Below are positions 1-11,016 of a DNA stretch of 64,000 bases, one piece after another. Each line of letters begins with the position of its first letter. Position 1 is the stretch's first letter. The stretch comes from Dichotomocladium elegans (lineage: Eukaryota; Mucoromycota; Mucoromycetes; Mucorales; Lichtheimiaceae), in assembly GCA_025716815.1 (NCBI GenBank), contig JAIXMN010000003.1, positions 1,612,001-1,676,000 on the forward strand, given 5' to 3'. Both the position numbers and the translations under genes were made by a program. The notes beneath the pieces are model-generated. The model did no database searches. It was not told where the DNA came from and worked only from the letters and a program-made list of their open reading frames with translations.

Positions 1-1060
1 GGATGTTTGAGAAGATCTTGAGTGCGTCAGCTGCTAGGTCTCCATATTCGTTCAGCCCAGCGATGGGGCATGATGACAGTACGAGAAGGACCCTGACAGC
101 ATCTTTAAGAAACCTAACACGGGGGACCGTTCGCGTGTTCTCAATGAAGAGCATAAGCGCACTGTTTTAGAATGCGTTGATGAAGACCCATCCATTGCCC
201 TAGAGTAGCTGCTCCAATGACTTGAGGGTCTCAGAGCATCTAAAACGACGCTCCATCGATTTATGAAAACGTATACAACTGTCATTAAAAATGGTTCGGT
301 TTCAGCCTATAGCCAGGAATAGTGCTGCGAAGATCCAAGAGCGCCTTGACTGAGTGCGCAGATGGGATAGGACCGACATCGACTTGCAAAAAGCTGCCTT
401 TTTTCTTTGATGAGTCTGGATTCCATATTAACATGAAATGCAGCATGGTGTGGTCCAAGAAAGGGACCCTTGCAGTGGGTACAGTACCAAAGACAACCAA
501 TTGTGGGAACAATCTCAGCATCAGGCATCATTCAATGTAGCTTGAGACTCCCGCAGCCACCAATCAAGAAATGAAGAGCGCAGGTCAATCCGAAGTTGCG
601 AGCAAAGGAACTGCAACTGTACATCACCTCAGCTTATTTAAGGCAACGATGGACGAGATGGATAAGTATGAACATAGGAATGGCCATTATTTGGTAATGG
701 ATAATGAGCCTATCCATACGGCACAGGATATCTCTGAATACATCGAGTGACGAGGATGTCGATATGCTTATCTTCCACCATACTCGTCTGAACTCAATCC
801 TATTGAGCAGTTTTGGTCAGTGGTCAAGAGCAAAGTTAAATGGAATAGGTTCTTGGAAAGCGAGATCGTTGATAACACAGATCAGCGAAGCATCCAATAG
901 CTTAAAGCTGAGCGATATCGAAGGTTTCGTTTCTCATTCTCATATGTGCTTAGTTACTGCCGCTGTATTTACTGCAGCATCGTTCATCACAAAGAAATTA
1001 TGCAAGTACTCTCGGAATGCAAATAACAGGACGTTTCCAAGCTCCTGTACCGATTAAAGG
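1..1060 (+). pseudogene. Degenerate Tc1/mariner-type transposase (copy 1)
   Basis: This is a dead DDE transposase of the Tc1/mariner (IS630) type. The + strand gives FFFDESGFHINMK at about 400-435, which matches the second catalytic Asp block. At about 760-835 it gives YLPPYSSELNPIEQFWSVVK, the block around the third catalytic acidic residue. Between them are several in-frame stops, for example after the helix-turn-helix-like region near 207 and at about 350, so no intact protein is possible. Two better-preserved relatives lie at 25005-26175 (minus) and 43350-44800 (plus). The 5' end is cut by the window edge. The family call is firm; the exact 3' end is uncertain. Confidence 0.85.
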
Positions 1061-1132
1061 ATCAGCGAGTCGATGAAAAGAGCATATGATCCGCCGCTGT
1101 ATCTATTGCAGCATCGTTTATCACAAAGAAAT
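960..1132. repeat. Imperfect direct repeat at the end of Tc1 copy 1
   Basis: A segment of about 40 bp beginning CCGCTGTATTTACTGCAGCA at 960 recurs at 1093 as CCGCTGTATCTATTGCAGCA. Both run on through TCACAAAGAAATT. The 133-bp spacing suggests a local duplication at the transposon 3' end, just before the next repeat element begins. Confidence 0.7.
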
Positions 1133-1199
1133 TTCTTCTGCTCCTCCTTGATTTCCTATAAATAATGGACAGCCGAGAAATCTCCTTTCTCCATCAACT

Positions 1200-1690
1200 T
1201 GCATCCCGACCCTCTCTTCCATGGTCTTATCCGGTATGATTATTGCAACTAACATCCACTGTCCTTTATAGATTAACCAATCGTACCCGTGCTTGATGAG
1301 CCATGGAAGAGAGGAGTTCCTGAACACCCTTCCGCTCCTTCCGCTCTTTTTCGCTGCCACCGCAGGCCCCATTTCGCTGCTTCCCTCCGCCGCCGCCGCC
1401 TGTCTCTTCTGGTGTGCTGGCTCTCTCGTCCTGTCTCTCCGTCCCGGTTATCGCCGGGACTACCCAGGATAACTCCTGGGTCCTTCGGGGCCCTTGAGTG
1501 TAAGTTAAAGCGTATGGAGGAGCAGTGTTTTTCTGTTGACTAACAGGTTTTAATCCATGGATGGGAAATCTTTTTGCCTATTGATACGACAAATTTATAT
1601 AATTCAATGCGACATTTTTTTTGTAGTTTGCACGACATTATTTTATCTTGTTTACGACATTTATTTTTGAAAATAAAGTAAATAATCCTA
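1200..1690 (+). repeat. Dispersed palindromic element, copy A
   Basis: This is one of at least six related copies in the window (also about 24650, 26636, 27740, 33840 and 45570). It opens with CCTCTCTTCCATGG near 1212, and the exact reverse complement CCATGGAAGAGAGG is at about 1301. Between them lies an intron-like stretch (GTATGATT...CTTTATAG). A GC-rich body follows, then the shared tail GTAAGTTAAAG...CTGTTGACTAAC and an AT-rich end TTATTTTTGAAAATAAAG. A short reading frame starting M-S-H-G-R is present, but it is not conserved well enough between copies to call a gene. Confidence 0.65.
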
Positions 1691-1832
1691 TAGAAGGCTT
1701 CATGCCATTCAGGGAAAATGATTCCACATTAGGAGGCAAACGCGGTGGAAGAGGCTAGCACCGACATTTCCCTTCCATCTTTATTCTCGTTACCCTTTCT
1801 GCAATGACGCTCGATAAACAAACTTGTTTTGG

Positions 1833-3452
1833 TTAATAAAATCTAACACGATCCAAGAGTACGTCCACAGACACAAAGTTGTCTTTGTGCGGGAATCCAA
1901 AATGACCATACACGTCTTCCATTTTAGTAGCTTTGGAGAGGTCGATGTGCTCTGGGACGTCTATGTCCGGGTGTCGTTTCCTAAGCTTCTCGGAAAACAT
2001 ATGCCACACCTGTTTTGGGTCGTCCATGGGCGGTATGTCAATGTCAAGGATACCGAGTACACCATACACATAGTCCACGGGATACAAGGCCTTGCGCTGG
2101 GAAGTTGCGAATGAATTGAGGTAGAGTTTTAGTGTTTCGTTGCGATTGCTGCGCGCCATGTCTGCTTGGGATCCACGGACCCGTCCGATGGACGCCACCA
2201 TTTCAAACAGCCTCCGATAGTCACTGTACATGCACGCAAGCACTGGGTCCGTCTTACGATGGGCCTCTAAAATGCGCAGCGGTGCTTGGACATCAGAACC
2301 AGCCTCACATGACGGCGTGGCGGCAAGCCGCGTCTCATATGCTTTGGATACAACATTCATGATGACTCCGAGATCTTCTTGGAGTTGAAGAAGATATGCT
2401 TCGGGAACATTATTTTCGCGCTGATGGCCGATCTTGCCCGGCGATGTTAACAGAATATATAACGGCATAGCAAGCTCCTGCAGTGTCCATACACGGCCCA
2501 TCCAACGGCATCCGAGGACGCCGGCAATACCGTTGAGCGTTTGACGGAAATGATCCATGCGCCAGGCGCCGAGGAGGTCCAGTAGCATCATCTGGTCTCG
2601 TTTGCTGATATCATCACCGTGGTGCGCGAAAAACGTGCGTGCTACTTTAGCCATCTCGTCCGGAGACTGTCCTTTCATTCCTTCAAAGAGCGGCTCCAGC
2701 TCCTCCGAGTCCCAATAAAATTCCCTGAGTTTCTGCAAACGGCTGTAGAGCGCTTCATGATAATGTTCGAAGGCCCAGTGCATCACGTCGTGGAGGGTAT
2801 GGCTCCACTCGCGCTGCGCCAGCTGTTTTTCTCCGGTTAGATGCTGGCCAATGAGGGTGTCCGTGTACGCGCGAGCAGCTTCTTTGACGTTATCCCCGAG
2901 TGCGTCCGCCGCAATGTTGAACGTGCTGTACGAGTCATTGCAGAAGACATCCGGTGGGCTGTCCACAAGAGCATAGCATGTTGTCGAGTGCTTGTAGATG
3001 TCGCCCATGATGACCAGCGGCGTTTCCGACCGGGCACAGAACACGTCAATCCACCAGTATCCCTCAAACGTCCGCAACAGGCCCATCATTTCCTCGCGTT
3101 TGTTCGGTGACACCTTCACCGGGAGTATTTCGCCCGTCACGCCATCCACCACGCCCGTGTCGTCCCAGCTGATCCACGTGGATGGCGGACCCCACATGTG
3201 CGAGAGCACATACCAGCCTCGGTCTTCGACATCTTCTGCAATCGCTCGATCCGAGGCAGGCGTCACTACCGTTAATGATTCGATCTCAAATGGCGGCCAC
3301 TGGATATCTGGATTGCCATTATGAACCACCTTGATAAGCCGAAAGCTTGGGTCCTGAATAAGCCGCGCTATCCCGTTTGCGTCAGATCCACTGCCCTGGT
3401 CTGGGACGGGTTCAGAGGACCCGATGGCTTGCTGAGCGAAGGAACAGGTCAT
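1833..3452 (-). CDS. HET-like (heterokaryon incompatibility) domain protein
   Basis: An uninterrupted 539-residue frame. The features fit the HET domain of fungal non-self recognition proteins. They are YVLSHMWG at residues 81-88, then WWIDVFCA followed by PLVIMGDIYKHS at about 133-156 (the usual form is WIDALCINQ followed by Q-MG-IY--A), and further on GRVWTLQELAM (the R-W--QE block) and DYVYGVLGI. The canonical CINQ is replaced by FCAR. HET proteins act in cytoplasmic signalling that can end in growth arrest or cell death; that is known for ascomycete members, and the role here is inferred. No signal peptide or membrane segment is seen. The gene sits alone between repeat copy A and a gene-poor stretch. 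The start is the first ATG of the frame. Confidence 0.72.
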   Translation of the reverse strand: MTCSFAQQAIGSSEPVPDQGSGSDANGIARLIQDPSFRLIKVVHNGNPDIQWPPFEIESLTVVTPASDRAIAEDVEDRGWYVLSHMWGPPSTWISWDDTGVVDGVTGEILPVKVSPNKREEMMGLLRTFEGYWWIDVFCARSETPLVIMGDIYKHSTTCYALVDSPPDVFCNDSYSTFNIAADALGDNVKEAARAYTDTLIGQHLTGEKQLAQREWSHTLHDVMHWAFEHYHEALYSRLQKLREFYWDSEELEPLFEGMKGQSPDEMAKVARTFFAHHGDDISKRDQMMLLDLLGAWRMDHFRQTLNGIAGVLGCRWMGRVWTLQELAMPLYILLTSPGKIGHQRENNVPEAYLLQLQEDLGVIMNVVSKAYETRLAATPSCEAGSDVQAPLRILEAHRKTDPVLACMYSDYRRLFEMVASIGRVRGSQADMARSNRNETLKLYLNSFATSQRKALYPVDYVYGVLGILDIDIPPMDDPKQVWHMFSEKLRKRHPDIDVPEHIDLSKATKMEDVYGHFGFPHKDNFVSVDVLLDRVRFY

Positions 3453-5384
3453 TGCTGTGTGGGGTTAGATCAAGTGGGTGGGGGAAATGAAAGGGGGAGA
3501 GAGAAAGGGGGAGGAGGATTGGGGGAGGTGGGCGTGCAGGATGAAGTGGAGGGGGATTCTCTTGTCATCGAGTGATACAGATGAGCCCCTCCATTTTGTG
3601 CAACATGCATTCCAGCTGCTGTTCCTGAACTGATCTGTAGCTGCAAATATTGCAATAGCAGAGTATGCAATTCTACAGAGAAGGTGAGGAACAACACATC
3701 ATCCACATACATATTATACTCGGTCTCACAGAAAGCAAAACTATGCCACGGCATGTGCCGAGACAATGCTTTCCAAGCTTTCTCCATGTCAGAGTATCGA
3801 ACAAAGACGCTATACTCAATGGCGTATAGAAACCGACTACAGTGTCGTGGAAGTAGCGCGCGGTCGTTTCACGCTCGATGTAACACGACATTCTTCGACG
3901 GAACTGCTAGCAAAGAAGAGGTCTCCTGTTCGGGATGAGTAACACTGTGTGTCACATTCAAGATAACTTTATTGTCTGGTCACGGTTACTAAACTCATTG
4001 TATCAAGCGTTGCTTTCATGGTTCATGCAAATGTAATCCCAAAATTTTCTCAAGAAATGAGAAGGCAACAACTGTAAATGGCTTTAAATACAAAATAACG
4101 ATTGTTCGAGGAGATATCGAGAAGAAAGTTTTCCAAATGGACGTGTGTGTGGGGGGGGGTAAGAAGCGATTGTTTAAGGCTTGAGATATGGGCAGCTAAC
4201 TAGATATTGAGGAACATCAGGTCAGCCTTATCGTCATGCTCGTTCACGGAATGTTCTGTTGCCTACGTGTATCATGGTAATACGATCCGCATTTTTGACA
4301 CAAGCGCCCAAGCCTTGGATGATGACTCTGGTTTCTGATGGTGTGGATTGTAGGCATGTCACCGGTGCAGTCAGAATATAGGCAGTAGTAGCGTTGATAG
4401 GCCAAGAAATGTCGTGGATAGTGGATGCATACCTTGAAAGGGGGATCCCACTTTTATACTGTCTCGTCAAAGAGCCTTCTTTTTCCCCTGTTGTCACTGC
4501 CTTGTGCCAACGATGACTTTCATAGGTTAGCAACAATGAAATTGTATTTTTGACGACAGTTCCAGGCCATCTCCGCCAAGGAAACGATCATTTTCCCATA
4601 TCGTCCGAATATCCCTTTTTTGCCTTGTATGTTGTATGCCAATTGCGAAAGCCAATCCCACCCCAGATCATACAAGGCAAAACATTTGGAACCGAGTTCT
4701 AAATTTTTGCTCAGAAATGGGCGATGCCATTGTTTCGAAAAGAGACAATCCGATGGTGTGCAAGTTGACTACTTTTCTCCCCCTCAAAGGAAAATAGTGA
4801 TTTAAAATACCACGAGACTGCGTTAAACTACTCTGATTGACATTAGTTTAAAAACAAAAAGCCATTGTGCGTATAGAATCATGCTTTCTATCACGATCCA
4901 ACATGAAATGTGATTATCTAATCGGCCCTTGTGGACCCAGTTCCCCAAAAAATAAAGCCCACCAAAGAATATGATGTCCTCAATCCTTGCGCTTCCTCTG
5001 GCTCAATACATATAGAGGGTTACGATGCCCTTGGGGCACCATCATCGTTGTCTGGGGCTGATGACTTCGCTTGTTGGCTAGAGTGTCTACTTCTATAAAC
5101 CAGTCATCCAGAACTTATGTGTCATATAAACTCTCTACTTTATGAAATACAAAGAGTTTCGATCTACTTGTTGGGAAGACGCAATTTTGGGTATTCCTAG
5201 CGAATAAAAAATATTAAACAGGTAATAAGCGAATGCTGAGGCTTTTATGAGCTTCTATCATTGATGATTGATCTTCAAATGGATAATGCATTAGGAGGAT
5301 TTGTTGAAGCGGCGGGCTCATACCAGTCTTAGGAACTGTATTAGCAAACAATGTGAAAAGGCAGAGATGGTTTGAAATCTATCT
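3453..5384. other. Gene-poor stretch upstream of the HET-like gene
   Basis: It begins with a purine-rich tract on the + strand (3475-3530, mostly G and A), probably promoter sequence of the minus-strand HET-like gene. A 100-codon minus frame at 4234-4536 has no recognised motif and no convincing splice partners. No RNA gene was recognised. Confidence 0.5.
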
Positions 5385-6092
5385 GTACAGTGTCGCTCGA
5401 GCAACCGCCCTTATATTGGGGGTCGTAATAAGAGAACCTGTAGGTGGACCCAAATTTACTCTAATGGAGGGTGATATGATTCGATAGAGACCATATTTAT
5501 CAGTACAGGTGGCGGCCAACGTAGACCACAACCGCGCCGCCAAAAATATATTTCTGGCTTCTGTAGTGGTCTGTGATCATTCCCGGCGTCTGTAGCAATG
5601 GGACCTTGATTTTTATACAAAACATCAGAAATAAAAGAGGCAGAGACCATTAACGGAATATTCCCACTAACACAATGACCGTTTCCTTTTTTGATTGAGC
5701 ACCGTCTCTACATGCAATGTACTGGCTCCGTGTACGTTGGCAATAAGGCAAGAAATGTCATTTTTCTGTAATATAGCCTCTGTTGTAAAAACCCAAAAAA
5801 AAATACCGTAGGTACACCTTCTGTTGGCAAATGAGCAAATCTCAGGAGTGTTTTATTCTTTCCCGTGGTAAATAATTCCGCTCGTATCCAACGAACATAT
5901 GGAAGGGGGGAAGATACTATCACTGATAAAATTATAAAGGATCTTCAAAAATGATATCAAACGAACTCAGGGCGCCTATGGTTTGCGACCGCCGCTGAAA
6001 GATTCGAAACAGGCCAAAAGAAAAAAAATGTTGGAAAGGGATTCAGTTAGTACGGGCGCAGCAGTAGCACACCTCCAGTAACTTTGCAATAC

Positions 6093-6293
6093 TTACTTCC
6101 ACCATTGATCCCAGTATGGACACCAAGCTAGATATTGGAGTATTTCTCGTCAGTGCAATGGTCATCATCAAAACCTGTCATCCTTACCAGGTCTGTGTCC
6201 GTCGCGGTAGCAGATGGTGCAAAAAGGAGGATCTCTCTCGTTGACAGGGGCCTTGTCTTCTTTTTGTGGCATAGAGGGATGATAGCTGCGCAT
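6093..6293 (-). CDS. CCHC zinc-knuckle micropeptide, left-arm copy (2 exons)
   Basis: Exon 1 is 6188-6293 and exon 2 is 6093-6127, separated by a 60-bp GT-AG intron. The product is 46 residues: MRSYHPSMPQ at the N-terminus, then FCTICYRDGHRPAWCPYWD. This contains C-x2-C-x4-H-x4-C, the spacing of a retroviral-type zinc knuckle. The intron splits the Ala codon between H-R-P and W-C. The right-arm copy (15332-15518) keeps the start, the intron position and phase, and all zinc ligands, while the intron and flanks have diverged. That pattern suggests selection on a real coding sequence. Zinc knuckles bind zinc and often single-stranded nucleic acid; the actual function is unknown. Confidence 0.62.
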
Positions 6294-8224
6294 GATGGGT
6301 GCGGTCAGAGAGCAGTATGTCGGTAAAGAGGAGAAAAGAGCCTGTGTGAAGACGAAGATGAGGATATGGGGCGTTATTGGGTATACTTGCTTCTTATATA
6401 TACTGGATGATCGTCTGGTATCCCATCTTCCTCACTTTCTGATGTTGTCGCCCGGTAGATAATGGACATGGTGTTGTCCTGACAACACCTGGCATATTAG
6501 CGAACAAGCAAACTGCGTTTGTTTCAATTCCCATGGAAGTAATGCTCTTTTCATATTGATTCTTTGCTTTGCCATGCATTAATTTTTCCATGTTCCCTCC
6601 GTCAGAGGTGGAAGCGGTACTGCCGCTCAACATACCTGCTACAAATATGAATAATAACCAAACCTGAAAATACACAGAAAATAACTCGAGCAGATGACAC
6701 AAACAGCCATTGTTAATAGAAGCACAAAACCCGCCAGCACCCAATGGCAGTAGCATAGTTCCAACCCGATACGGTCGGCTGCATTCATATCAAATGCGTA
6801 TTCATTCCAGCAATGCCACATGAACCACCGGGACTGCACCATTGTACGCTTAGGCTGACCTTGTTGCCATTATTGTCCGAATATTCAGCAATCACCTCTA
6901 CCTCTTGCTATTCTTTGATACCAATATATCATCCATTTCGTTTCAATGTCAGCAGTGCGTTCTTGGATGCTCATTATGACTCCACAAATACTTACTGGGA
7001 TGTCTCTATGGCAGGCTTACTGGCGCTGCTGTCATTCGCCGGAAGTTTGTTTATCAAGCTACTATTTGGATGTGGAAAATGAAATCACGCGGGGTATGTT
7101 CGGAAGGCCACAATGGATTTTGGCGACATTTGAATGGGGCTATAGGAGCGCCTTTGCTGTGGTGTAGGTCCGAGAAACATTTCCTACGTCAAGAATCCTG
7201 ATAGCACAGTAGAGATGAATGGATGCTTTCTGCTCTCTAGGGAATGCTTCCTGCAGTATCATCTGTGGATAACAACCTCCACTGATTTGTTGTCCACGAC
7301 CTTCTGAAATGTCCCTTAGAGTAGGACGTGCTATACAGAGCGAATAACAAATCTTGGCGGCTGACAAAGTAGAGAGTCTGTTGTTGCTATTGTGCTCGTC
7401 TCATTCTCAGATACCATCCAGTGAAAACTCTCGTTTATCCGCTTAACTCATCGATGGCCTTGACCACAAGAAAAGACCAATGCGGATCACGGTCATCTGA
7501 CGGCTGGCATGCGAAGGACACTTTTTTCTTATTATGCAGGTCGATCAAATGGTACATTGCCGAGAATAATATTTTTATCAATGTACGTTTAGACCTTGTT
7601 GCATCATGGAAGGCGTTCTGGCCAATGCGTTCCAGTTTTCGGCACAGCATAGAAGCTGCACCAACAATTGGATGCTTCATGCCATTGCGAATTGAAAATA
7701 ATAATGGACACGAAAAAGATAAATGCCGGCTCTTAGTTCACGCCGGTGACATGATGAGGGAATTCAAAGAATGGGAGGAAGGCTGTCCTCATTCAGTCAT
7801 ACAGTAGCACATAAGCATGTACAATAAGCAACGATCTTCTGTTTTCCCAATGGGTATACTCATCCCCAGTACTGTGTGAATCAGTCTTCGCGTTATACTC
7901 TGCATGCCTATTCATGCCTCAGACACAGATATCATTTCCACGTCCGTAAACACGGATATGGATCTTGTCTAACATGCTACTGCCGGGATCTCATGAGACG
8001 ATCAAGATACATGGAGGACGTTGTACGTAAGTATCGATTTTTGACTCATTTGTTCTTTATATGCATTTGTAGACATCAAAGCTTTGGGTTCTTTGTAAAT
8101 TCGGTTACTGCGCTTTTCTATGTGCCTGGAAACCTATTGAAACTGTAGACTCATTTGCCCACCCCCCTCTCTCTGCTACTGGATTTGTGCTAGCCGATTG
8201 CTTTAGTAACTGATTTTATTATTT

Positions 8225-8325
8225 TCAACACAAGATGTGTGGGAACTGAGGGACTGGACGCCAGAAGAATTCAAAAGCAATGAGGGATGTACTGTATTCA
8301 ACAGAAAATCAAAAAGGACACAAGA
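8225..8325 (-). pseudogene. Broken copy of the last exon of the 12750-13393 gene
   Basis: Read on the minus strand, this corresponds to exon 2 of the two-exon gene in the loop (13256-13393), including the final codons F-P-H-I-L-C and the stop. A small insertion and an early in-frame stop after L-F-L-C-P-F break the frame. The upstream exon is not present in this arm. It marks where the duplication cut through the gene. Confidence 0.6.
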
Positions 8326-8333
8326 AAAGTTTT

Positions 8334-11016
8334 TCCATTATGTGGGCTACAGTTTATACACGAGTAACTGTTAATTCCATTATTAGACGCAGAGTTTAAT
8401 TCACCTCCCGTACATGTGGTTGAAAAAAATGTAGCAAGCGGGTCAATCTCTATAGCGGCGGTCAATTCTCTTGAAGTTGCTGATATGCGTATAATTGGCG
8501 CACATCTTAAGTTATTCTTGCTAGATCATATGAAAGATGCGGAAAGGCAGTTATATTTGTGATGATGATGATGAACATCTTTGGTTGATGCATCTTTACT
8601 CCATGAATTGCGGGTGAGGACATGTCTGTTATTATCTTCGTACTATTGTCACCGAGTGGTAAATGCCAAAAATGTATTGACTGCTAATAACATGATGTAC
8701 GGGGCTCTGGCAATAGCTTACAATATATTCTACTAAACGCGTGATAGAATCAACTTTTCATCTTATATGTATGGTTATCTTATATGTATGGTATTATAGG
8801 GGATAATTTTGCATGGGTGGCGATGTGAGTGACGAGAGAGAAAGTAAAGGAAAGTCATGTAGACACTCTGAGAAAGTGAGCTCATTTAGGAGGCAGGATC
8901 GTTTGCAAATGAGAGTTATTAATCTGTGCGATATCGAAAATAAGTATTACGGGCTTGTTCATAGGAAGTCTGGACTGCAAAGAGAAAATGTCAAGGGTCA
9001 TAACAGACTAAAACGGGGGAGTATCATTCATCAGACTCAGAACAATCAACGAAGGAAACACCACGGCATTCCCTTCCTATAGAAGCGGTAGTTTTATAGA
9101 GCACTTAAAGACTAGAATGACATACGCCTTATCCACGACTTCGCCCAGTTCAGAATTGCTACATCCTCGGAACTATACGGGTCTTTATTTATCCAAAGTC
9201 CCACATAGGACCTTTAAAGATTACGTACAAGATCTTCATTGCATGCATTTCCTATATATCTTGGACAATCTTAGCATTTGCCTATAGCTCATGATTATAC
9301 ACAAAGAACTAGCGCCAGAGATCTGCACTTCTTCAGGCCTGACCACCCCCATCGCCAGGTAAAAGTCCATTTAAGCAGTCCATAACCAGTTGATCGGACG
9401 TCACTGCGTCATTCTGCACATGGCGGGTGTTCCCATTATGGCTATTGCAGCCCTTTAATGTATCAGTAACTCAGCTCACCCAGCATGGCACCTTATCTGA
9501 TCGAACTTGGAAATCCCAAGTTGTTGTATCCCATGGCATCCTTGAAAGCTAGAAAGGCGGCATTGGACCAATTTAAAAACGGCTATTTTAATTCTGTTTC
9601 TACGTCAAGCGCGAAACCATCATTGAAGATATTGAACATGAGCAGTAAAACTCAATCCTTTGGGACAAAGACATTCGTACTTCTAAAGGCCTTTTTGTTT
9701 CATGGAAGGGTCTTCATAGTTGGTCGTTTCAATACACATCAAGATTATTAAATACGGGCAATCCGATACATATATGTGGAGACACAGCTCGAATATTGCG
9801 TCTGTAGCACATATCCACAATTCTGTTTTTTTTTCGGATGTTTCATTCGCGAGGTCATATGAACGCCAACGTGGATAGCGGAAATAGACATAACCCACTA
9901 CTGAAACGATTGAATGGATAAATTGATATGTAGACTAGCAAGCACAAAAGCTTTTCGGTGCTTATTGCCAATACAAGATGATCGATAATACAGACCGCTT
10001 GACTTTAGACAACATTCAGAGACTTGACAATTATGAGAACTGAGTATTTTCCGTGGGCGATTGGTCGTGATTGTCCTATATAATATTGAATACCCTGCCT
10101 TGCATAACACTTTAACATTCATTTCATAGGATTTCACATTTGTACGATATTAAGCAATGAAAATATCACTCAATAACGTATGACGCTGTGCATAGTCGAT
10201 TTGTAAATAGTCGCATGATTTTCGGTGATTATTTACTGCATGCACCCTCCAGGACAGATATGCAAAATTAGGCTGCGAAGTTTTAGGACTGAAATGACCT
10301 AACTCCTACTCTATTAAAAGAAGTTGCCATAAGAACAAGGTCGCAATGAAAATGTAGCTACATGATACTTTCTTGTTCTTAAGTCAAAGTTACAGGATGC
10401 GAAAATAAATGGTGATATATTTCTATGAAGGTGAATTTGTTAACATTCTCTTGAGACACCCGTTCTCCGTGTAAACGACGCCTGATGACATTGATTTGTC
10501 ATCTCGAGCAAAGATTTCGTGGCAAACACGTTTTCTTTGCTTCATCTTTAGGAGTGGTGGTGTGCCGCTTATTGTTGGAGTAGAATCGATAGACAGGTTA
10601 AAACTAATCCTTCTCAAATCAACGGGCTAGCCGGTACCTCTCATTGTGGGTAAATTCTTTTGATGTAAACCGTGGCCTATGCCACCCAATATAGTTTCTT
10701 TATCAACAGATGTGTCCAGGGAAATGAACTTTGCGTTGTCTAAACTTCATCAGCGCTGACAAATGATACAAACAATTCAGTCGCACAGATTGGCATGTAC
10801 AAGTGGCTTCCAGGGCGAAACATTCAGTAATGATCTCATTGAGGGGTGCGGACAGGCGGACATGCGGAGAAGCGCCAAAATAAGGGGGGAGTAACGGCAA
10901 CAAATCTAGACATTACCCGACTAGAGCAGCACTCAAATTCACTTGAAACTCTTTTTTCTCTTCCCTTCCCTTCCTTTTTAACGATCTTACTTCATTCCTA
11001 CCGTTTTCTTTAGTCT
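8334..11016. other. Loop segment without recognisable genes
   Basis: An AT-rich stretch. It holds a short direct repeat (TCTTATATGTATGGT twice, about 8761-8793), a run of ATG triplets near 8560, and two frames of about 88 codons (8813-9082, 9485-9751) without known motifs. A transposon-end-like segment is at 10381-10560. The last 60 bases before the metal-exporter gene are pyrimidine-rich (about 10945-11010), as in many fungal promoters. Confidence 0.45.
10381..10560 (-). repeat. Solo terminal-repeat fragment of the Tc1-like family
   Basis: The sequence TTTGTCATCTCGAGCAAAGA near 10496 matches, in reverse complement, the block AAATCTTTACGCRTGAYGAC seen in the terminal regions at about 26345 and 43418. 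The segment starts with AAGTCAAAGTTACAGGATGC, resembling the same ends. No transposase sequence is attached. Confidence 0.4.

Larger units (their letters stand above)
5385..8333. repeat. Left arm of a large inverted duplication
   Basis: Read on the minus strand, this segment matches 13291-16235 on the + strand. The inner part (about 6598-8333) is nearly identical to its partner apart from scattered single-base changes. The outer part (about 5550-6598) is clearly diverged but collinear. It carries one copy of a zinc-knuckle microgene, and at its outer tip what looks like a degraded MITE (about 5385-5510). Inside the inner part, both strands hold open frames conserved in both arms: 7421-7807 plus (128 codons), 7435-7680 minus (81), 6639-6842 minus (67, with a hydrophobic segment) and 6813-7082 plus (89). 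The differences between arms do not favour any frame, so I call none of them a gene. Confidence 0.9.

Noticed and set aside
1289..1543. 84-codon GC-rich frame in repeat copy A as a gene
   Set aside because: Other copies of the element break or shift this frame; treated as part of the repeat.
4234..4536. 100-codon minus-strand frame as a secreted protein
   Set aside because: No signal peptide, no recognised motif and no splice partners.
6639..6842. Multicopper oxidase C-terminus suggested by RWFMWHC and a following membrane helix
   Set aside because: The HCH-x3-H copper-ligand pattern is absent and no upstream cupredoxin sequence is found.
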